Shown one piece after another: positions 32,019 through 41,649 of a stretch of 64,000 nt of DNA (positions are counted from its first letter, which is position 1; each line of letters starts with the position of its first letter). A program made the position numbers and the translations under genes. This DNA is from Roseomonas fluvialis (lineage in GTDB: Bacteria; Pseudomonadota; Alphaproteobacteria; Acetobacterales; Acetobacteraceae): contig NZ_AP025637.1 in the NCBI RefSeq assembly GCF_022846615.1, positions 1,606,501-1,670,500 on the forward strand, written 5' to 3'. The notes under the pieces are model-generated. The model did no database searches, was not told where the DNA came from, and saw nothing but the letters and a program-made list of their open reading frames with translations.

Positions 32019-33593
32019 ATGCCGGGATTCCGCAACACCGTGCTGGGCGCGGCTGCGCTGCTTGCCTTGGCCGCCGTGCCGGCGGCCGCGCAGCGCACGC
32101 TGACCGTGGGGGCGTCCTCGGCGCCGACGGGCATGGACCCGCACTACCATTCGTCGAACATGAACAACGCGCAGCTGCGCCAGGTGTTCGACCTGCTGAT
32201 CGACCTCGACAGTTCGGGGGGCTTCGTGCCGCGGCTGGCGGAATCCTGGCGCGCCATCGATGACCGCACCTGGGAATTCCGCCTGCGCGAGGGCGTGCGC
32301 TTCCACGACGGCACGCCGTTCAGGGCCGAGGACGTGGCGTTCTCCTACGCCCGCGTGCCGACCGTGCCGAACAGCCCAGGTCCCTTCACCCCCGCGGTGC
32401 GCCTGATCTCGCGCGTCGAGGTGGTGGACCCGCGCACCATCCGCTTCCACACCCGCGAACCACACCCCTTCCTGGAGCACGACATCGCGGCGGTGTTCAT
32501 CCTGTCGCGCAGCATCCATGCCAACGCCACGCTGGGCGACTTCAACGGCGGGCGCGCGATGGTCGGCACCGGACCCTACCGCTTCGTCTCCTACGCCATC
32601 GGCGACCGGCTCGAGATCACGCGCAACCCAGACTACTGGGGCCCGGCGCAGCCGTGGGATCGCGTGATCACGCGCGTCATTCCCAATGCCGGGGCCCGGT
32701 CGGCCGCGCTGCTGTCGGGCGATGTGGACGTGATCGATTCCGTCCCCAGCCAGGATGTGCCGCGGCTCGAGCGCGAAGCGCGCGTCGCGGTGTTCGGGGT
32801 GGCGGCGAACACCACATCGTACATCATGCCCGACGCGGTGCGGGAGACGACGCCCTTCGTCACCGACAAGCAGGGCCGGCCGCTCGATCGCAACCCGCTG
32901 CGTGACGTGCGCGTGCGCCAGGCGCTGTCGATGGGCATCAATCGCCAGGGCGTGGTGGAGCGTCTGCTGAACGGGCAGGGCGTGCCGGCCGACCAGTTCG
33001 CCGCGCCCGCGCTGCAGGGCCGTGCGCCCGGCCTGCCGCCGCTGCCCTACGACCCCGCTCGTGCCCGCGCGCTGCTGGCCGAAGCGGGCTATCCGGACGG
33101 CTTCCGCATCACCATCCATGGCCCGAATGGCTGGTTCCCCGGCGATGCCGACGTGATGCAGGCGATCGCGCAGGGCTGGACGCGCATCGGCATCGAGACG
33201 CGGGTCGAGGTGCTGCCGCCCGCCAACCTGTTCTCCCGCGCAACCGCACGCGAATTCACCATGTTCATGACCACCTTCACCGCCAATTACGGGGCGAACA
33301 TGCTGCGCCAGGTGGTGATGACGCGGAACCAGGCCACCGGCACCGGGCCGTTCAACCGGCAGCACTGGTCGTCGCCGCGGATGGACGAACTCGTGGCGCG
33401 GGCGATGGTGACGATGGACACCGCGCAGCGCGACGCGATCACCGCCGACGCGCTGCGCATCGCGACCGAGGAACTGGGCGTCATCCCCATCCATTTCCTG
33501 CGCCTGGTCTGGGCCACGCAGCGCGCGCGCGTGCGCTACGAACCCGATCCGCGCTGGTACACCAACGCGATGCTGTCCCACCCGGTGAACTGA
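32019..33593 (+). CDS. ABC transporter substrate-binding protein, family 5 (peptide type)
   Basis: A 524-residue periplasmic binding protein (signal peptide 1-25, cut near AAAQR). The family-5 signature is in EFRLREGVRFHDGTPFRAED (about residues 85-104), with TGPYRFVSY and the late RDVRVRQALSMGINR. It should bind an oligopeptide, nickel complex or other organic ligand for an ABC importer; no permease or ATPase genes are nearby. It closely resembles the next protein (shared PPANLFSRAT and FTMFMT versus FTRAT and FSMFMT), so the pair is a tandem duplication. Confidence 0.9.
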   Translation: MPGFRNTVLGAAALLALAAVPAAAQRTLTVGASSAPTGMDPHYHSSNMNNAQLRQVFDLLIDLDSSGGFVPRLAESWRAIDDRTWEFRLREGVRFHDGTPFRAEDVAFSYARVPTVPNSPGPFTPAVRLISRVEVVDPRTIRFHTREPHPFLEHDIAAVFILSRSIHANATLGDFNGGRAMVGTGPYRFVSYAIGDRLEITRNPDYWGPAQPWDRVITRVIPNAGARSAALLSGDVDVIDSVPSQDVPRLEREARVAVFGVAANTTSYIMPDAVRETTPFVTDKQGRPLDRNPLRDVRVRQALSMGINRQGVVERLLNGQGVPADQFAAPALQGRAPGLPPLPYDPARARALLAEAGYPDGFRITIHGPNGWFPGDADVMQAIAQGWTRIGIETRVEVLPPANLFSRATAREFTMFMTTFTANYGANMLRQVVMTRNQATGTGPFNRQHWSSPRMDELVARAMVTMDTAQRDAITADALRIATEELGVIPIHFLRLVWATQRARVRYEPDPRWYTNAMLSHPVN

Positions 33594-33602
33594 TTCGCTT
33601 GA

Positions 33603-33626
33603 CCTCCGCCGCGCGCACGGCGGAGG
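33603..33626 (+). terminator. Hairpin between the two binding-protein genes
   Basis: CCTCCGCCG (33603-33611) pairs perfectly with CGGCGGAGG (33618-33626) around CGCGCA, followed by CTTCCC. Nine base pairs, just after the first stop. It may end or attenuate transcription. Confidence 0.5.
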
Positions 33627-33675
33627 CTTCCCGCGACGGCCGGCGCCACGACCGGTCCGCACGGGAGGATGCAGC

Positions 33676-35244
33676 ATGTCGAAGCGGATTGCCGCGGCGT
33701 TTTTCGCCGCGTGCGCGCTGGCCTGTCCGGCCATGGCGCAGCGCAGCCTGACCATGGGCGTGCAGACGCCGCCTTCGGCGCTGGACCCGCATTTTCACAA
33801 CACCACCAACAACACGATGATGCTCATGCAGATCTATGAGCGTCTGTTCGAACTCGACAACAAGGCGGTGCCGGAGCCGCGGCTTGCCACCGCCATGCGC
33901 GCGATCGACGACCTGACCTGGGAGGTCACGCTGCGCCAGGGCGTCCGCTTCCACGACGGCACGCCCTTCGAGGCCGACGACATCGCCAATACCTTCGCGC
34001 GCATCCCGACCGTGCCGAACAGCCCGGCGCTCTACACGCCGGCGGTGCGCACCATCAGCACCATCGAGATCGTCAACCCCACCACGATCCGCATCCGCAC
34101 CCACGAACCCAACCCGCTGATGCGCTTCGACATGGCGGCACCCTTCATCCTGTCGCGGCGCATCCATGGGCAGAACCCGGCGACCAGCGACTTCACGAGC
34201 GGGCGGCTCGCGATCGGCACCGGGCCGTATCGCCTCGTCTCCTTCGCGCAGAACGAACGGCTGGAATTGCGGCGCAACGACACCTACTGGGGCCCGCCCG
34301 AACCCTGGGACCGCGTGACGGTGCGCTTCATCCCGCAGGCCGCCTCTCGCTCCGCCGCATTGCTGGCGGGCGAGGTGGACCTGATCGACTACGTGCCGGT
34401 GCAGGATGTCGAGAACATCCGCCGCGACCCGCGCTTCGCGCTGTTCGAGGTGGACAGCGTGACCTTCGTCTACCTGTTCCCGGATTCGATGCGCGACCCC
34501 TCGCCCTTCGTGGCCGACCGCGCGGGCAACCCGCTGCCGCGCAACCCGCTGGCGGACCGCCGGGTGCGGGAGGCGCTGTCGCTCGCGATCAACCGCGAGG
34601 CCATCGCCACCCGGCTGTACAATGGCCTCGCCACGCCCGCCGACCAGTTCGCGGCCCCCATCGCCGAACACCGACTGCCCACGCCGGGGCCGCTGCCGCA
34701 CGACATCGCGCGCGCCCGCGCCTTGCTGGCCGAGGCCGGCTACCCGGACGGCTTCCGACTGACCGTGCATGGCCCGAATGGATTCTTCCCGTCGGACCAG
34801 AACCTGCTGCAGGCGCTGGCCCAGCAGTTCACACGCGTGGGGATCGAGACCACGGTGCAGGCACTGCCGCCGGCCAACCTGTTCACGCGGGCGACCAATC
34901 GCGACTTCTCGATGTTCATGACGTATTTCAGCAGCTACCTGACCATCAATCCGCTGCGCCAGGTCGTCGCCACGCGCAACCCCGACATCGGCTTCGGGCC
35001 GTTCAACCGGCAGCGCTATTCCAACCCCGCGATCGACGAGCCGCTGCGCCTCGCGCTCACCACCATGGATCCCGAGCGGCGGCAGGTGCTGACGCACCAG
35101 GCGGCGCAGGCGCTGCAGCACGACAAGGGCGTGATCCCGGTGATCTTCCTACGGAATACCTGGGCCGGGCGCAGGGACCGGGTTGTCTACGATCCGTCTC
35201 CGGTCAACCATACGTCGGCGGTGCATGCGCGCCCGCCGAACTGA
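33676..35244 (+). CDS. ABC transporter substrate-binding protein, family 5 (paralogue)
   Basis: A 522-residue periplasmic binding protein with a signal peptide (AAAFFAACALACPAMAQ). It has the same domain order as the preceding gene: RQGVRFHDGTPFEADD near residue 90, GTGPYRLVSF near 180, REALSLAINREA near 300. It precedes an M20 hydrolase gene by 19 bases, so the bound ligand may be an amide or peptide cleaved by that enzyme (inference). No transporter membrane genes are adjacent. Confidence 0.9.
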   Translation: MSKRIAAAFFAACALACPAMAQRSLTMGVQTPPSALDPHFHNTTNNTMMLMQIYERLFELDNKAVPEPRLATAMRAIDDLTWEVTLRQGVRFHDGTPFEADDIANTFARIPTVPNSPALYTPAVRTISTIEIVNPTTIRIRTHEPNPLMRFDMAAPFILSRRIHGQNPATSDFTSGRLAIGTGPYRLVSFAQNERLELRRNDTYWGPPEPWDRVTVRFIPQAASRSAALLAGEVDLIDYVPVQDVENIRRDPRFALFEVDSVTFVYLFPDSMRDPSPFVADRAGNPLPRNPLADRRVREALSLAINREAIATRLYNGLATPADQFAAPIAEHRLPTPGPLPHDIARARALLAEAGYPDGFRLTVHGPNGFFPSDQNLLQALAQQFTRVGIETTVQALPPANLFTRATNRDFSMFMTYFSSYLTINPLRQVVATRNPDIGFGPFNRQRYSNPAIDEPLRLALTTMDPERRQVLTHQAAQALQHDKGVIPVIFLRNTWAGRRDRVVYDPSPVNHTSAVHARPPN

Positions 35245-35263
35245 CGCAAGGACGTATCCCCGC

Positions 35264-36544
35264 ATGATCGACGCCGAGGCCCGCACGCGAATCTTCTCCG
35301 CCATCGATGCGGGCTTCGACGCACAGGTGGCCTTCCTGCAGGACCTGGTGCGCTTCCCCTCCCTGCGCGGGCGGGAGGCGCCGCTGCAGGACTGGTTCGC
35401 ACGGCAGATGGCGAGCCGCGGCTATGCGGTGGACCGGTTCTCCATCGCCGACGTGCCGGACCATCCGAAGATGGCGCCGATGGTGGGCGTCGATCCGGCG
35501 GGGTCGATCCAGGTGGTGGCGTCGCATCGCGCGCAGAACCCCACGGGGCGATCGCTGATCCTGCAGGGGCATATCGACGTGGTGCCGGAAGGCCCGCACG
35601 AGATGTGGACCCACGCGCCCTACAGCGCGACCATCCGCGACGGCTGGATGTATGGCCGCGGCGCGCATGACATGAAGTCCGGCGTCGCCTGCATGGTTTA
35701 CGCGATGGACGCGATCCGGGCCGCCGGCTTCGAACCGGCCGCGGACGTGTACGTGCAGACGGTCACGGAGGAGGAAAGCACCGGCAATGGCGCGCTGGCG
35801 GCCCTGCTGCGCGGCTATCGCGCCGAGGCCGCGCTGGTGCCGGAGCCCACCGGCCACGCCATCACCCGCACCCAGACCGGCACCATCTGGTTCCGGCTGC
35901 GCGTGCGCGGTGTGCCTGTTCACGTCGCGGTGGCGCAGGACGGCACCAACGCGATCATGTCGGCCTATGCGCTGATCAACGCGCTGTACGCGCACACGCG
36001 CACGCTGAACGAGGCTGCGCGCTCCAGCCCCTGGTATGCGGACGTCAAGGACCCGATCAAGTTCAACCCGGGCATCATCCGCGGCGGTGACTGGGCCAGT
36101 TCCACGCCTGCGTGGTGCGAGGTGGATTGCCGCATCGGCCTGGTGCCCGGCACCACGCCCGAACAGGCCATGGCAGGCATCGAGGCCTGCGTGAAGGCGG
36201 CGGCGCGCGGCGATTCCTTCATGGCGAACAACCCGCCCGAGATCGTCTGGACCGGCTTCCAGACCGACCCCTACGTGCTGGAGCCGGGCAGCGACGCCGA
36301 GAAGGTTCTCGCCGAAGCCCATGCCAGCGTGCATGGCGGTGCGATGCCGGAGCGGCGCACCACCGCGGTGAACGACGCACGCTACTACGGGCTGTATTTC
36401 AACACCCCGGGCCTTTGCTACGGGCCGAAGGGGGAAGTGGCGCACGGCTTCGACGAACGCACCTCCATCGAGGACCTCAGGACATGCACGCGAACCATCG
36501 CGACCTATATCGCCGCCTGGTGCGGGCTGCGCCCGCGCGGCTGA
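35264..36544 (+). CDS. M20-family (ArgE/DapE-like) amidohydrolase
   Basis: A 426-residue zinc-dependent deacylase or peptidase. The metal sites are visible: LILQGHIDVVP (His, Asp), GRGAHDMKSG (Asp), TVTEEESTGNG (Glu-Glu) and a late PKGEVAHGFDE (His). The small dimerisation domain is in the middle (residues 190-310). It probably removes an acyl group from an amino-acid derivative. It is between a binding protein gene and a Bug-type gene, with overlap or short gaps, so a transport-and-cleavage unit is likely. Confidence 0.87.
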   Translation: MIDAEARTRIFSAIDAGFDAQVAFLQDLVRFPSLRGREAPLQDWFARQMASRGYAVDRFSIADVPDHPKMAPMVGVDPAGSIQVVASHRAQNPTGRSLILQGHIDVVPEGPHEMWTHAPYSATIRDGWMYGRGAHDMKSGVACMVYAMDAIRAAGFEPAADVYVQTVTEEESTGNGALAALLRGYRAEAALVPEPTGHAITRTQTGTIWFRLRVRGVPVHVAVAQDGTNAIMSAYALINALYAHTRTLNEAARSSPWYADVKDPIKFNPGIIRGGDWASSTPAWCEVDCRIGLVPGTTPEQAMAGIEACVKAAARGDSFMANNPPEIVWTGFQTDPYVLEPGSDAEKVLAEAHASVHGGAMPERRTTAVNDARYYGLYFNTPGLCYGPKGEVAHGFDERTSIEDLRTCTRTIATYIAAWCGLRPRG

Positions 36545-36669
36545 TGGGCACGGCGCCTTCGCCCGACGCATCTGCGGGCGGGGTTGACGGGCACCCATCG
36601 AACCCCGCGTCGACGGGCCCCGCTGTGGCGGCTGCGCGCGAAGCCAAGGCCATGCCAGGGGCAGCCGGC

Positions 36670-37629
36670 ATGAGGCGCCGGTCGCTGCTGGGCGCGGCCG
36701 GCGCCGCCCTGGCAGCGCCGGCCTTCGCCCAGGCCGACTGGCCGACGCGCCCGATCCGCCTGATCGTGCCCTTCGCGCCGGGCGGGTCGTCCGATGTGCT
36801 GGCGCGGCTGATCCAGCCGGGGCTGGGGGCGGCGCTGGGGCAGTCGGTGATCGTGGAGAACCGCTCCGGCGCGGGGTCGATGCTGGGCACGGAAGCGGTC
36901 GCGCGGTCGCCCGCCGATGGCTACACGCTGCTATTGGCCGACCTGCCCTTCGCCATCGTGCCGGCGCTGCAGGCGCGCATGCCCTATGACGTGGAACGCG
37001 ACCTGGTGCCGGTGGTGATGGTGGGCGCGGCGCCGCTGCTGATCTTCGGGCATCCGTCGCTGCCGGCGCGCAACGCGGCGGAATTCGCGGCCTTGGCGCG
37101 CGCCCGGCCGGCGCACTACACCTACGGGTCGGGCGGGGTGGGCGCGGCCTCGCACATGATGGGCGAGCTGTTCCAGATCGCGACGAACACGCAAATCACG
37201 CATGTGCCCTATCGCGGCGGCGGGCCGGCCATCCAGGACCTCGCGGCGGGTAACCTGAACACGGTGTTCGTCACCGTCGCCTCGGCCGCGCCGCAGCTGA
37301 TGTCCGGGCAGATCCGTGGGCTCGGCGTGATGGCGACTGAACGCATGCGCAGCCACCCCGACATCCCGACCTTCCGCGAACAGGGCATCGAACTGGTGGC
37401 GGAGCACTGGTGGGGGCTGCTGGCACCGCGCGGCACGCCGGAGCCGGTGATCGCGAAGATCGCCGCCGCCATGCCGGGCGTGCTCGGCGCCGCCGGCATG
37501 GCCGAGCGGCTCGAGGCGCTGGCGGTGATCCCGAAGCCCGACGGGCCTGGCCCCTTCGGTGAGCGCATCCGCCAGGATATCGCGCGCTACGGGCAGATCG
37601 CGCGGAGCCGCGGCATCACCGCGCAATGA
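36670..37629 (+). CDS. Bug/TTT-family periplasmic binding protein
   Basis: A 319-residue secreted protein (Tat-like signal RRRSLLGAAGAALAAPAFA). Family marks: WPTRPIRLIVPFAPGGSSD, GTEAVARSPADGYTLL, ITHVPYRGGGPAIQDLAAG. Such proteins bind carboxylic acids for tripartite tricarboxylate transporters; no TctA/TctB gene is here. The ATG at 36670 follows AGGGGC and gives the proper signal; earlier in-frame ATGs (36544, 36652) add an atypical Pro-rich leader. The 3' end overlaps the M28 gene. Confidence 0.88.
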   Translation: MRRRSLLGAAGAALAAPAFAQADWPTRPIRLIVPFAPGGSSDVLARLIQPGLGAALGQSVIVENRSGAGSMLGTEAVARSPADGYTLLLADLPFAIVPALQARMPYDVERDLVPVVMVGAAPLLIFGHPSLPARNAAEFAALARARPAHYTYGSGGVGAASHMMGELFQIATNTQITHVPYRGGGPAIQDLAAGNLNTVFVTVASAAPQLMSGQIRGLGVMATERMRSHPDIPTFREQGIELVAEHWWGLLAPRGTPEPVIAKIAAAMPGVLGAAGMAERLEALAVIPKPDGPGPFGERIRQDIARYGQIARSRGITAQ

Positions 37630-38873
37630 CGCTGGCGGCGTTCCTCGGCGCGGTCGCGGTCGATGCCGCGCTCGCCGCCGACTTCGCCGCGATCTGCGAC
37701 ACCGGCGGGCGCCTGCAGGGCACCGACAGCGCCGCGCGCGGCTTCGTGCTGCTGCAGGACCGCATGGCCGCGATCGGCGCGGTGCGCGACGCCCCCGTGC
37801 CCTATGCCGGCTGGCGCTGCCACGAAGCGCGCGTGACCGACATCGCGACTGGCCGGGACATGGCCTGTGCGCCGCTGCTGGGCGCGGCTTCGACCCCCGC
37901 CGAGGGCCTGGTGCTGGACACGCGCGATTGCGGGCGCGGCGTCGCTGGCGACTTCGACGCCGCCGCCGGGCAGGCGGTGCTGGCGCGGCACGAATACCCC
38001 TTCGCGTCCTGGACGGTGCATCGGCGCGTCAAGCTGGCGGCGGCGCAGGCGGCGGGCGCGGCGGCGTTCCTGATCGTGCAGCCCGAACCGGGCGTGGGGG
38101 CAGTGTCGGGATCCTCGGGGCGCAACGGGGGTGCAGGCATTCCCGCGCTTGGCATCAGCGCCGAGGCGGGGGCGCTGCTGGCGGAAGGCCGGCGCGTACG
38201 CATCACGCTGGCCGGCGAGGACCACGCCGCGACCACGCCCACGCTGGTGCTGGACCTGCCGGGCGGCGGGCCGGATCGGGTGGTGCTGAGCGCGCATCTC
38301 GATGGGCATCCCTTGGGCGAAAGCGCGATCGACAATGCAACGGGCCTCGCCGCCGCGCTGTGCCTGGCGCGTGCGGCGGCGCCGGTCGTGGCAGCCTGCC
38401 CGCGCGGGCTGACCCTGTGCATCTTCGGCGCCGAGGAATGGGCGCTGTCCGGGTCGCGCGCCTGGCTGGCGGGATTATCCGACGACGCACGCGCGCGCAT
38501 GGCGGTGAACATCAACCTCGATTCCATCGCGGGTGGCGCGCGGCTGACGGCGCTGACCAGCGGCTTCGCCGCGCTGGGGCCGTTCCTGCGCGGCGCGGCG
38601 GCGGCCGCGGGGCTGCCGCTGGGCGTGCACCTGCCGCTGATGCGCAATTCCGACCACGCGAACTTCGCCGATCATGGCATCCCGGCCGCGCGCCTGGTCG
38701 CCGGCTTCGACGAACCGGGCAGCGCGTTGCGCTACCTTCTGACCGGCGCCGATACGCGCGTGCTGGTGCCGATGCAGGAGCTGAAGGCGGCGACCATCAC
38801 CGCCGCTGCGCTGCTATGGGCTGCGCTGACGGCGCCGGATGAGGCGATGGCCCGGCTGCGCGGCGCGGCGTAG
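37626..38873 (+). CDS. M28-family zinc aminopeptidase with PA domain
   Basis: A 415-residue protein. The first half contains a protease-associated insert (AAAQAAGAAAFLIVQPEPG, about residues 138-156). The second half has the M28 metal ligands: SAHLDGHPLGESAIDNATG (His, Asp), FGAEEWAL (Glu-Glu), NINLDSIAGG (Asp) and RNSDHANFADHGIPA (His). No clear signal peptide, so it may act in the cytoplasm. It overlaps the Bug gene by four bases and is likely co-expressed. Confidence 0.85.
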   Translation: MTLAAFLGAVAVDAALAADFAAICDTGGRLQGTDSAARGFVLLQDRMAAIGAVRDAPVPYAGWRCHEARVTDIATGRDMACAPLLGAASTPAEGLVLDTRDCGRGVAGDFDAAAGQAVLARHEYPFASWTVHRRVKLAAAQAAGAAAFLIVQPEPGVGAVSGSSGRNGGAGIPALGISAEAGALLAEGRRVRITLAGEDHAATTPTLVLDLPGGGPDRVVLSAHLDGHPLGESAIDNATGLAAALCLARAAAPVVAACPRGLTLCIFGAEEWALSGSRAWLAGLSDDARARMAVNINLDSIAGGARLTALTSGFAALGPFLRGAAAAAGLPLGVHLPLMRNSDHANFADHGIPAARLVAGFDEPGSALRYLLTGADTRVLVPMQELKAATITAAALLWAALTAPDEAMARLRGAA

Positions 38874-38962
38874 GCCCGATCGGTTGAAGACGGTCGCGAA
38901 GGCGCCAGCAGCGGGAGGTGCTGCCGTCAGCCATCGCGAAAGGGACCGGCGGTGGCGCTCCG

Positions 38963-40378
38963 TCATCCGGCATCGAGCGTCACGCCGGCCAATTCGATAT
39001 ACCCGAGCGGATGTGCCGCGAAGCCGCGCAGTCCAGGGCGCACACCCGACAGCACATCCGCGGCATAGAGCGGCAGGACGGCGACGTCCTCGTGCACCAG
39101 CCGCTGGGCGCGCGCGTAGAGATCGCGCTGCGCCTCGGGATCCAGGCAGCGCCGCGCCTGCGCCACCAGCGCATCCAGCGCCGGGTTCGCATAGCCGCCC
39201 GGGTTGAAGGCGCCGCCGGTGTGCAGGTCGCGGCGGAACATGATGTGCGGATGCGGGCGCGCCGACGCGCCCTGGAAGGCCATCTGCCAGTCGCCGCGCA
39301 GATAGACCGCCGGCCACCAGGGCGGGTCCTCGTAGCCGCGCAGGTCGAGCGTGATGCCAACCTCGGCCAGGTCCGCCGCGACCTGTGCGGCCACGCCCGG
39401 GACCGGCGGCATGGCCGTGTGTGCCACGCGCAGCCGCAGCCCGCCGCCATGGCCGGCATCGCGCAGCAACGCCCGCGCGCCCTCGCGGTCCAGCGGCCAG
39501 GCGGGCAGGTCGATGCCGAAAGGGTCGTCGGCGGGCAGCAGCCCGTTCAGGGCGCGGCCATGCCCGCCCAGGAAGCGTTCGCGGATCGCGTCGCGGTCCA
39601 CCGCGAGCGCGACAGCGCAGCGCACGCGCACATCGTCGAAGGGTGGGGCGGAGGCGCGGAACGCAATCACGGTCTTGCGCGGGGAATGCACGCCGCGCGT
39701 CTCGATCAGCCCGCGCGCGACCAGGTTCGGCGCGGCCTTTTGCGGCACCGTCTCGACGATGTCGGCGGTGCCGGCCTCGATCGCCGCGATGCGTTGTTCG
39801 GGATGCGGCGCCCAGCGGATCTCGATGGCCGGCACCGCGTAGCGGTCGGCCGCGTAGTGGCCGCGGAATTTGCGCAGGTGCACCGCGTGGCCGTGCTGCC
39901 AGGCGGTGACCTCGTAGGGCCCGGCGCCGACCGGCTGCACGGCGCAGTCGTCGACGATGTAGGTGCGCCAGGCGAGGCTCGCGAGGAAATCCGTCGCCGG
40001 TTCGTCGAAGCCGATGGCCAGTGTGCGCGCGTCCAGCACGTCGATCGCCGACAGGCCTTCGTAGTCGGCGTGCTGCGGCGTGATGTTGCGCGGGTCGAGC
40101 ATGCGCCGCAGGCAGGCGGCGGCCGCGGCGGCATCGAGCACGCGGCCATTATGAAAAGTCAGGCCCGGGCGCAGGCGGAAGGTGAAGCGGCGCTGGTCCG
40201 GCGATGCCTCCCACGCTTCCGCCAGGTCGGGCTGCAGGCGCATGTCGTGGTCGAAGCGCAGCAGGGACGGGCAAGCGAGCTTCAGGATCACTGTCGCGGC
40301 GGAGGAATCGGCCTCGTAGGTGTTGGGATGCAGCGAGGTGTGCTCGTGGTTCAGCAGCAGGCGCAATGCGCGGTTCAT
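38963..40378 (-). CDS. Family-5 solute-binding protein without a signal peptide
   Basis: A 471-residue protein of the SBP_bac_5 family (LRPGLTFHNGRVLDAAAAAACL, GAGPYEVTAWQHG, DVRVRCAVALAVDRDAI). Unlike the two other copies it starts directly with mature-like sequence (LLLNHEHTSLHPNTYEAD), without a hydrophobic leader. It is therefore expected in the cytoplasm or needs another start; none with a signal is apparent in frame. It is three bases downstream of a Bug gene in one transcript. SgrR-type regulators contain such a domain, but there is no DNA-binding part here. Confidence 0.8.
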   Translation of the reverse strand: MNRALRLLLNHEHTSLHPNTYEADSSAATVILKLACPSLLRFDHDMRLQPDLAEAWEASPDQRRFTFRLRPGLTFHNGRVLDAAAAAACLRRMLDPRNITPQHADYEGLSAIDVLDARTLAIGFDEPATDFLASLAWRTYIVDDCAVQPVGAGPYEVTAWQHGHAVHLRKFRGHYAADRYAVPAIEIRWAPHPEQRIAAIEAGTADIVETVPQKAAPNLVARGLIETRGVHSPRKTVIAFRASAPPFDDVRVRCAVALAVDRDAIRERFLGGHGRALNGLLPADDPFGIDLPAWPLDREGARALLRDAGHGGGLRLRVAHTAMPPVPGVAAQVAADLAEVGITLDLRGYEDPPWWPAVYLRGDWQMAFQGASARPHPHIMFRRDLHTGGAFNPGGYANPALDALVAQARRCLDPEAQRDLYARAQRLVHEDVAVLPLYAADVLSGVRPGLRGFAAHPLGYIELAGVTLDAG

Positions 40379-40380
40379 CC

Positions 40381-41352
40381 TCAGTCCACCCGCGCGCCGC
40401 TGACGCGGATGATCTCGGCGCAGCGCGCGCGCTCGGCGCGCATGAAGGCGCCGAAGGCGACCGGGTCCATGTCCATCGGGAAGGCGCCGAGGTCGGCGAG
40501 GCGCGTAGCATGCGAAGGCTCGCGGGCCGTTTCGCGCAGCAGGGCGTTGATGCGGTCGATGATCGGCTGGGGCGTGCGCGCCGGCGCCATCACGCCGAAC
40601 CAGGCGGTGATGTCGAAATCCGGCACGCCCGCTTCCTGCACCGTCGGCAATTCGGGCGAGAGCGGCCAGCGCTGCGCACTGGTGACCGCGATCGCGCGCA
40701 CCGCGCCGGAGCGCACATGCGGGATGATCTGCGGGAAATTGTCGAAGGCGAGCTGCACCTGGCCCGCCACCAGGTCGGTGATCATCGCCGCACCGCCGCG
40801 ATAGGGCACGTGGACGATGTCCACCCCGGTGCGGATCTTGAACAGCTCGCCCGACAGATGAAGCGTGCCGCCGGCGCCGGCCGACCCGAAATTCACACGC
40901 CCCGGATTGGCGCGCGCATAGGCGATGAGTTCCGCGATGCTCGTGACCGGCAGGGAGGGATGCACCACGACGATGTTGGTGATGGTGGCGAAGGGGGCGA
41001 CCGGCGCGAAATCCGTGATGCCGTCGTAGCCCGCGCTGCGGAACAGCAGCGGCGCATTGATGTGGCTGGCGGTGTTGCCCAGCATCAGCGTGTAGCCATC
41101 GGGCGGCGACTGCGCGACGAAGGCCGTGCCGACCGTTCCGCCGGCGCCGGGGCGGTTGTCGACCACCACCGGCTGGCCGACGGCGTCGGAGATGCGCGTC
41201 GCAATCATCCGCCCCATCAGGTCCGACGACCCGCCGGGCGGCAGGGGCACCACGAAGCGGATCGGGCGGTTCGGCCAGGCGGGGGACTGCGCCAGGGCCG
41301 GCGCGGCCAGCAGGGACGGCGCAAGAAGCAGCGTGCGGCGGCGATCGATCAT
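40381..41352 (-). CDS. Bug/TTT-family periplasmic binding protein
   Basis: A 323-residue secreted protein (signal LLLAPSLLAAPALAQ). Family marks: WPNRPIRFVVPLPPGGSSD, GTAFVAQSPPDGYTLML, VHVPYRGGAAMITDLVAGQ. It binds a carboxylate or related small acid for a TTT-type carrier not encoded here. It is upstream of the signal-less family-5 protein and diverges from the GMC oxidoreductase gene. Confidence 0.88.
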   Translation of the reverse strand: MIDRRRTLLLAPSLLAAPALAQSPAWPNRPIRFVVPLPPGGSSDLMGRMIATRISDAVGQPVVVDNRPGAGGTVGTAFVAQSPPDGYTLMLGNTASHINAPLLFRSAGYDGITDFAPVAPFATITNIVVVHPSLPVTSIAELIAYARANPGRVNFGSAGAGGTLHLSGELFKIRTGVDIVHVPYRGGAAMITDLVAGQVQLAFDNFPQIIPHVRSGAVRAIAVTSAQRWPLSPELPTVQEAGVPDFDITAWFGVMAPARTPQPIIDRINALLRETAREPSHATRLADLGAFPMDMDPVAFGAFMRAERARCAEIIRVSGARVD

Positions 41353-41551
41353 GGTGGGGTTCTCCGGGCAACCAAGTGTTCACCCCGGGGCGGCCCGTGA
41401 CCAGGGCCGTCGATGACCCGCGATGGGGCGCCGCTACGGCGTTGCCCGCGCGGTGGACAGGCGCTGCCGCGATCATGGGCGCCGGTCTGCCGCGCCGCCG
41501 CGCTCGGCCTGCCGGGGCCGGCTCCGGTCGCGTGGCCTCGCGTCGACGTCT

Positions 41552-41619
41552 CTAGCGGCTTGTTTTCGCGAGCATCTTCGCCCGATCCGGCGATTCCGTC
41601 CGATCGGGATCTGCTCTAG
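41552..41619. repeat. Palindromic intergenic repeat with CTAG ends (second copy type)
   Basis: CTAG occurs at 41552-41555 and at 41616-41619. Between them CCCGATC (41581-41587) pairs with GATCGGG (41602-41608). The right end reads GATCTGCTCTAG, related to the CTAGAGCA end of the repeat at 29536. It is in the 297-base gap 41353-41649, which has no gene. Confidence 0.4.
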
Positions 41620-41649
41620 GTTCGCGAAGGCTAAAGGGGGAAACCGCGC

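Noticed and set aside
31872-33755. 627-codon open frame on the minus strand
   Set aside because: It is antisense to a binding-protein gene with signal peptide and family signature.
38918-40804. 628-codon open frame on the plus strand
   Set aside because: It is antisense to a family-5 binding protein and a Bug protein with clear motifs.
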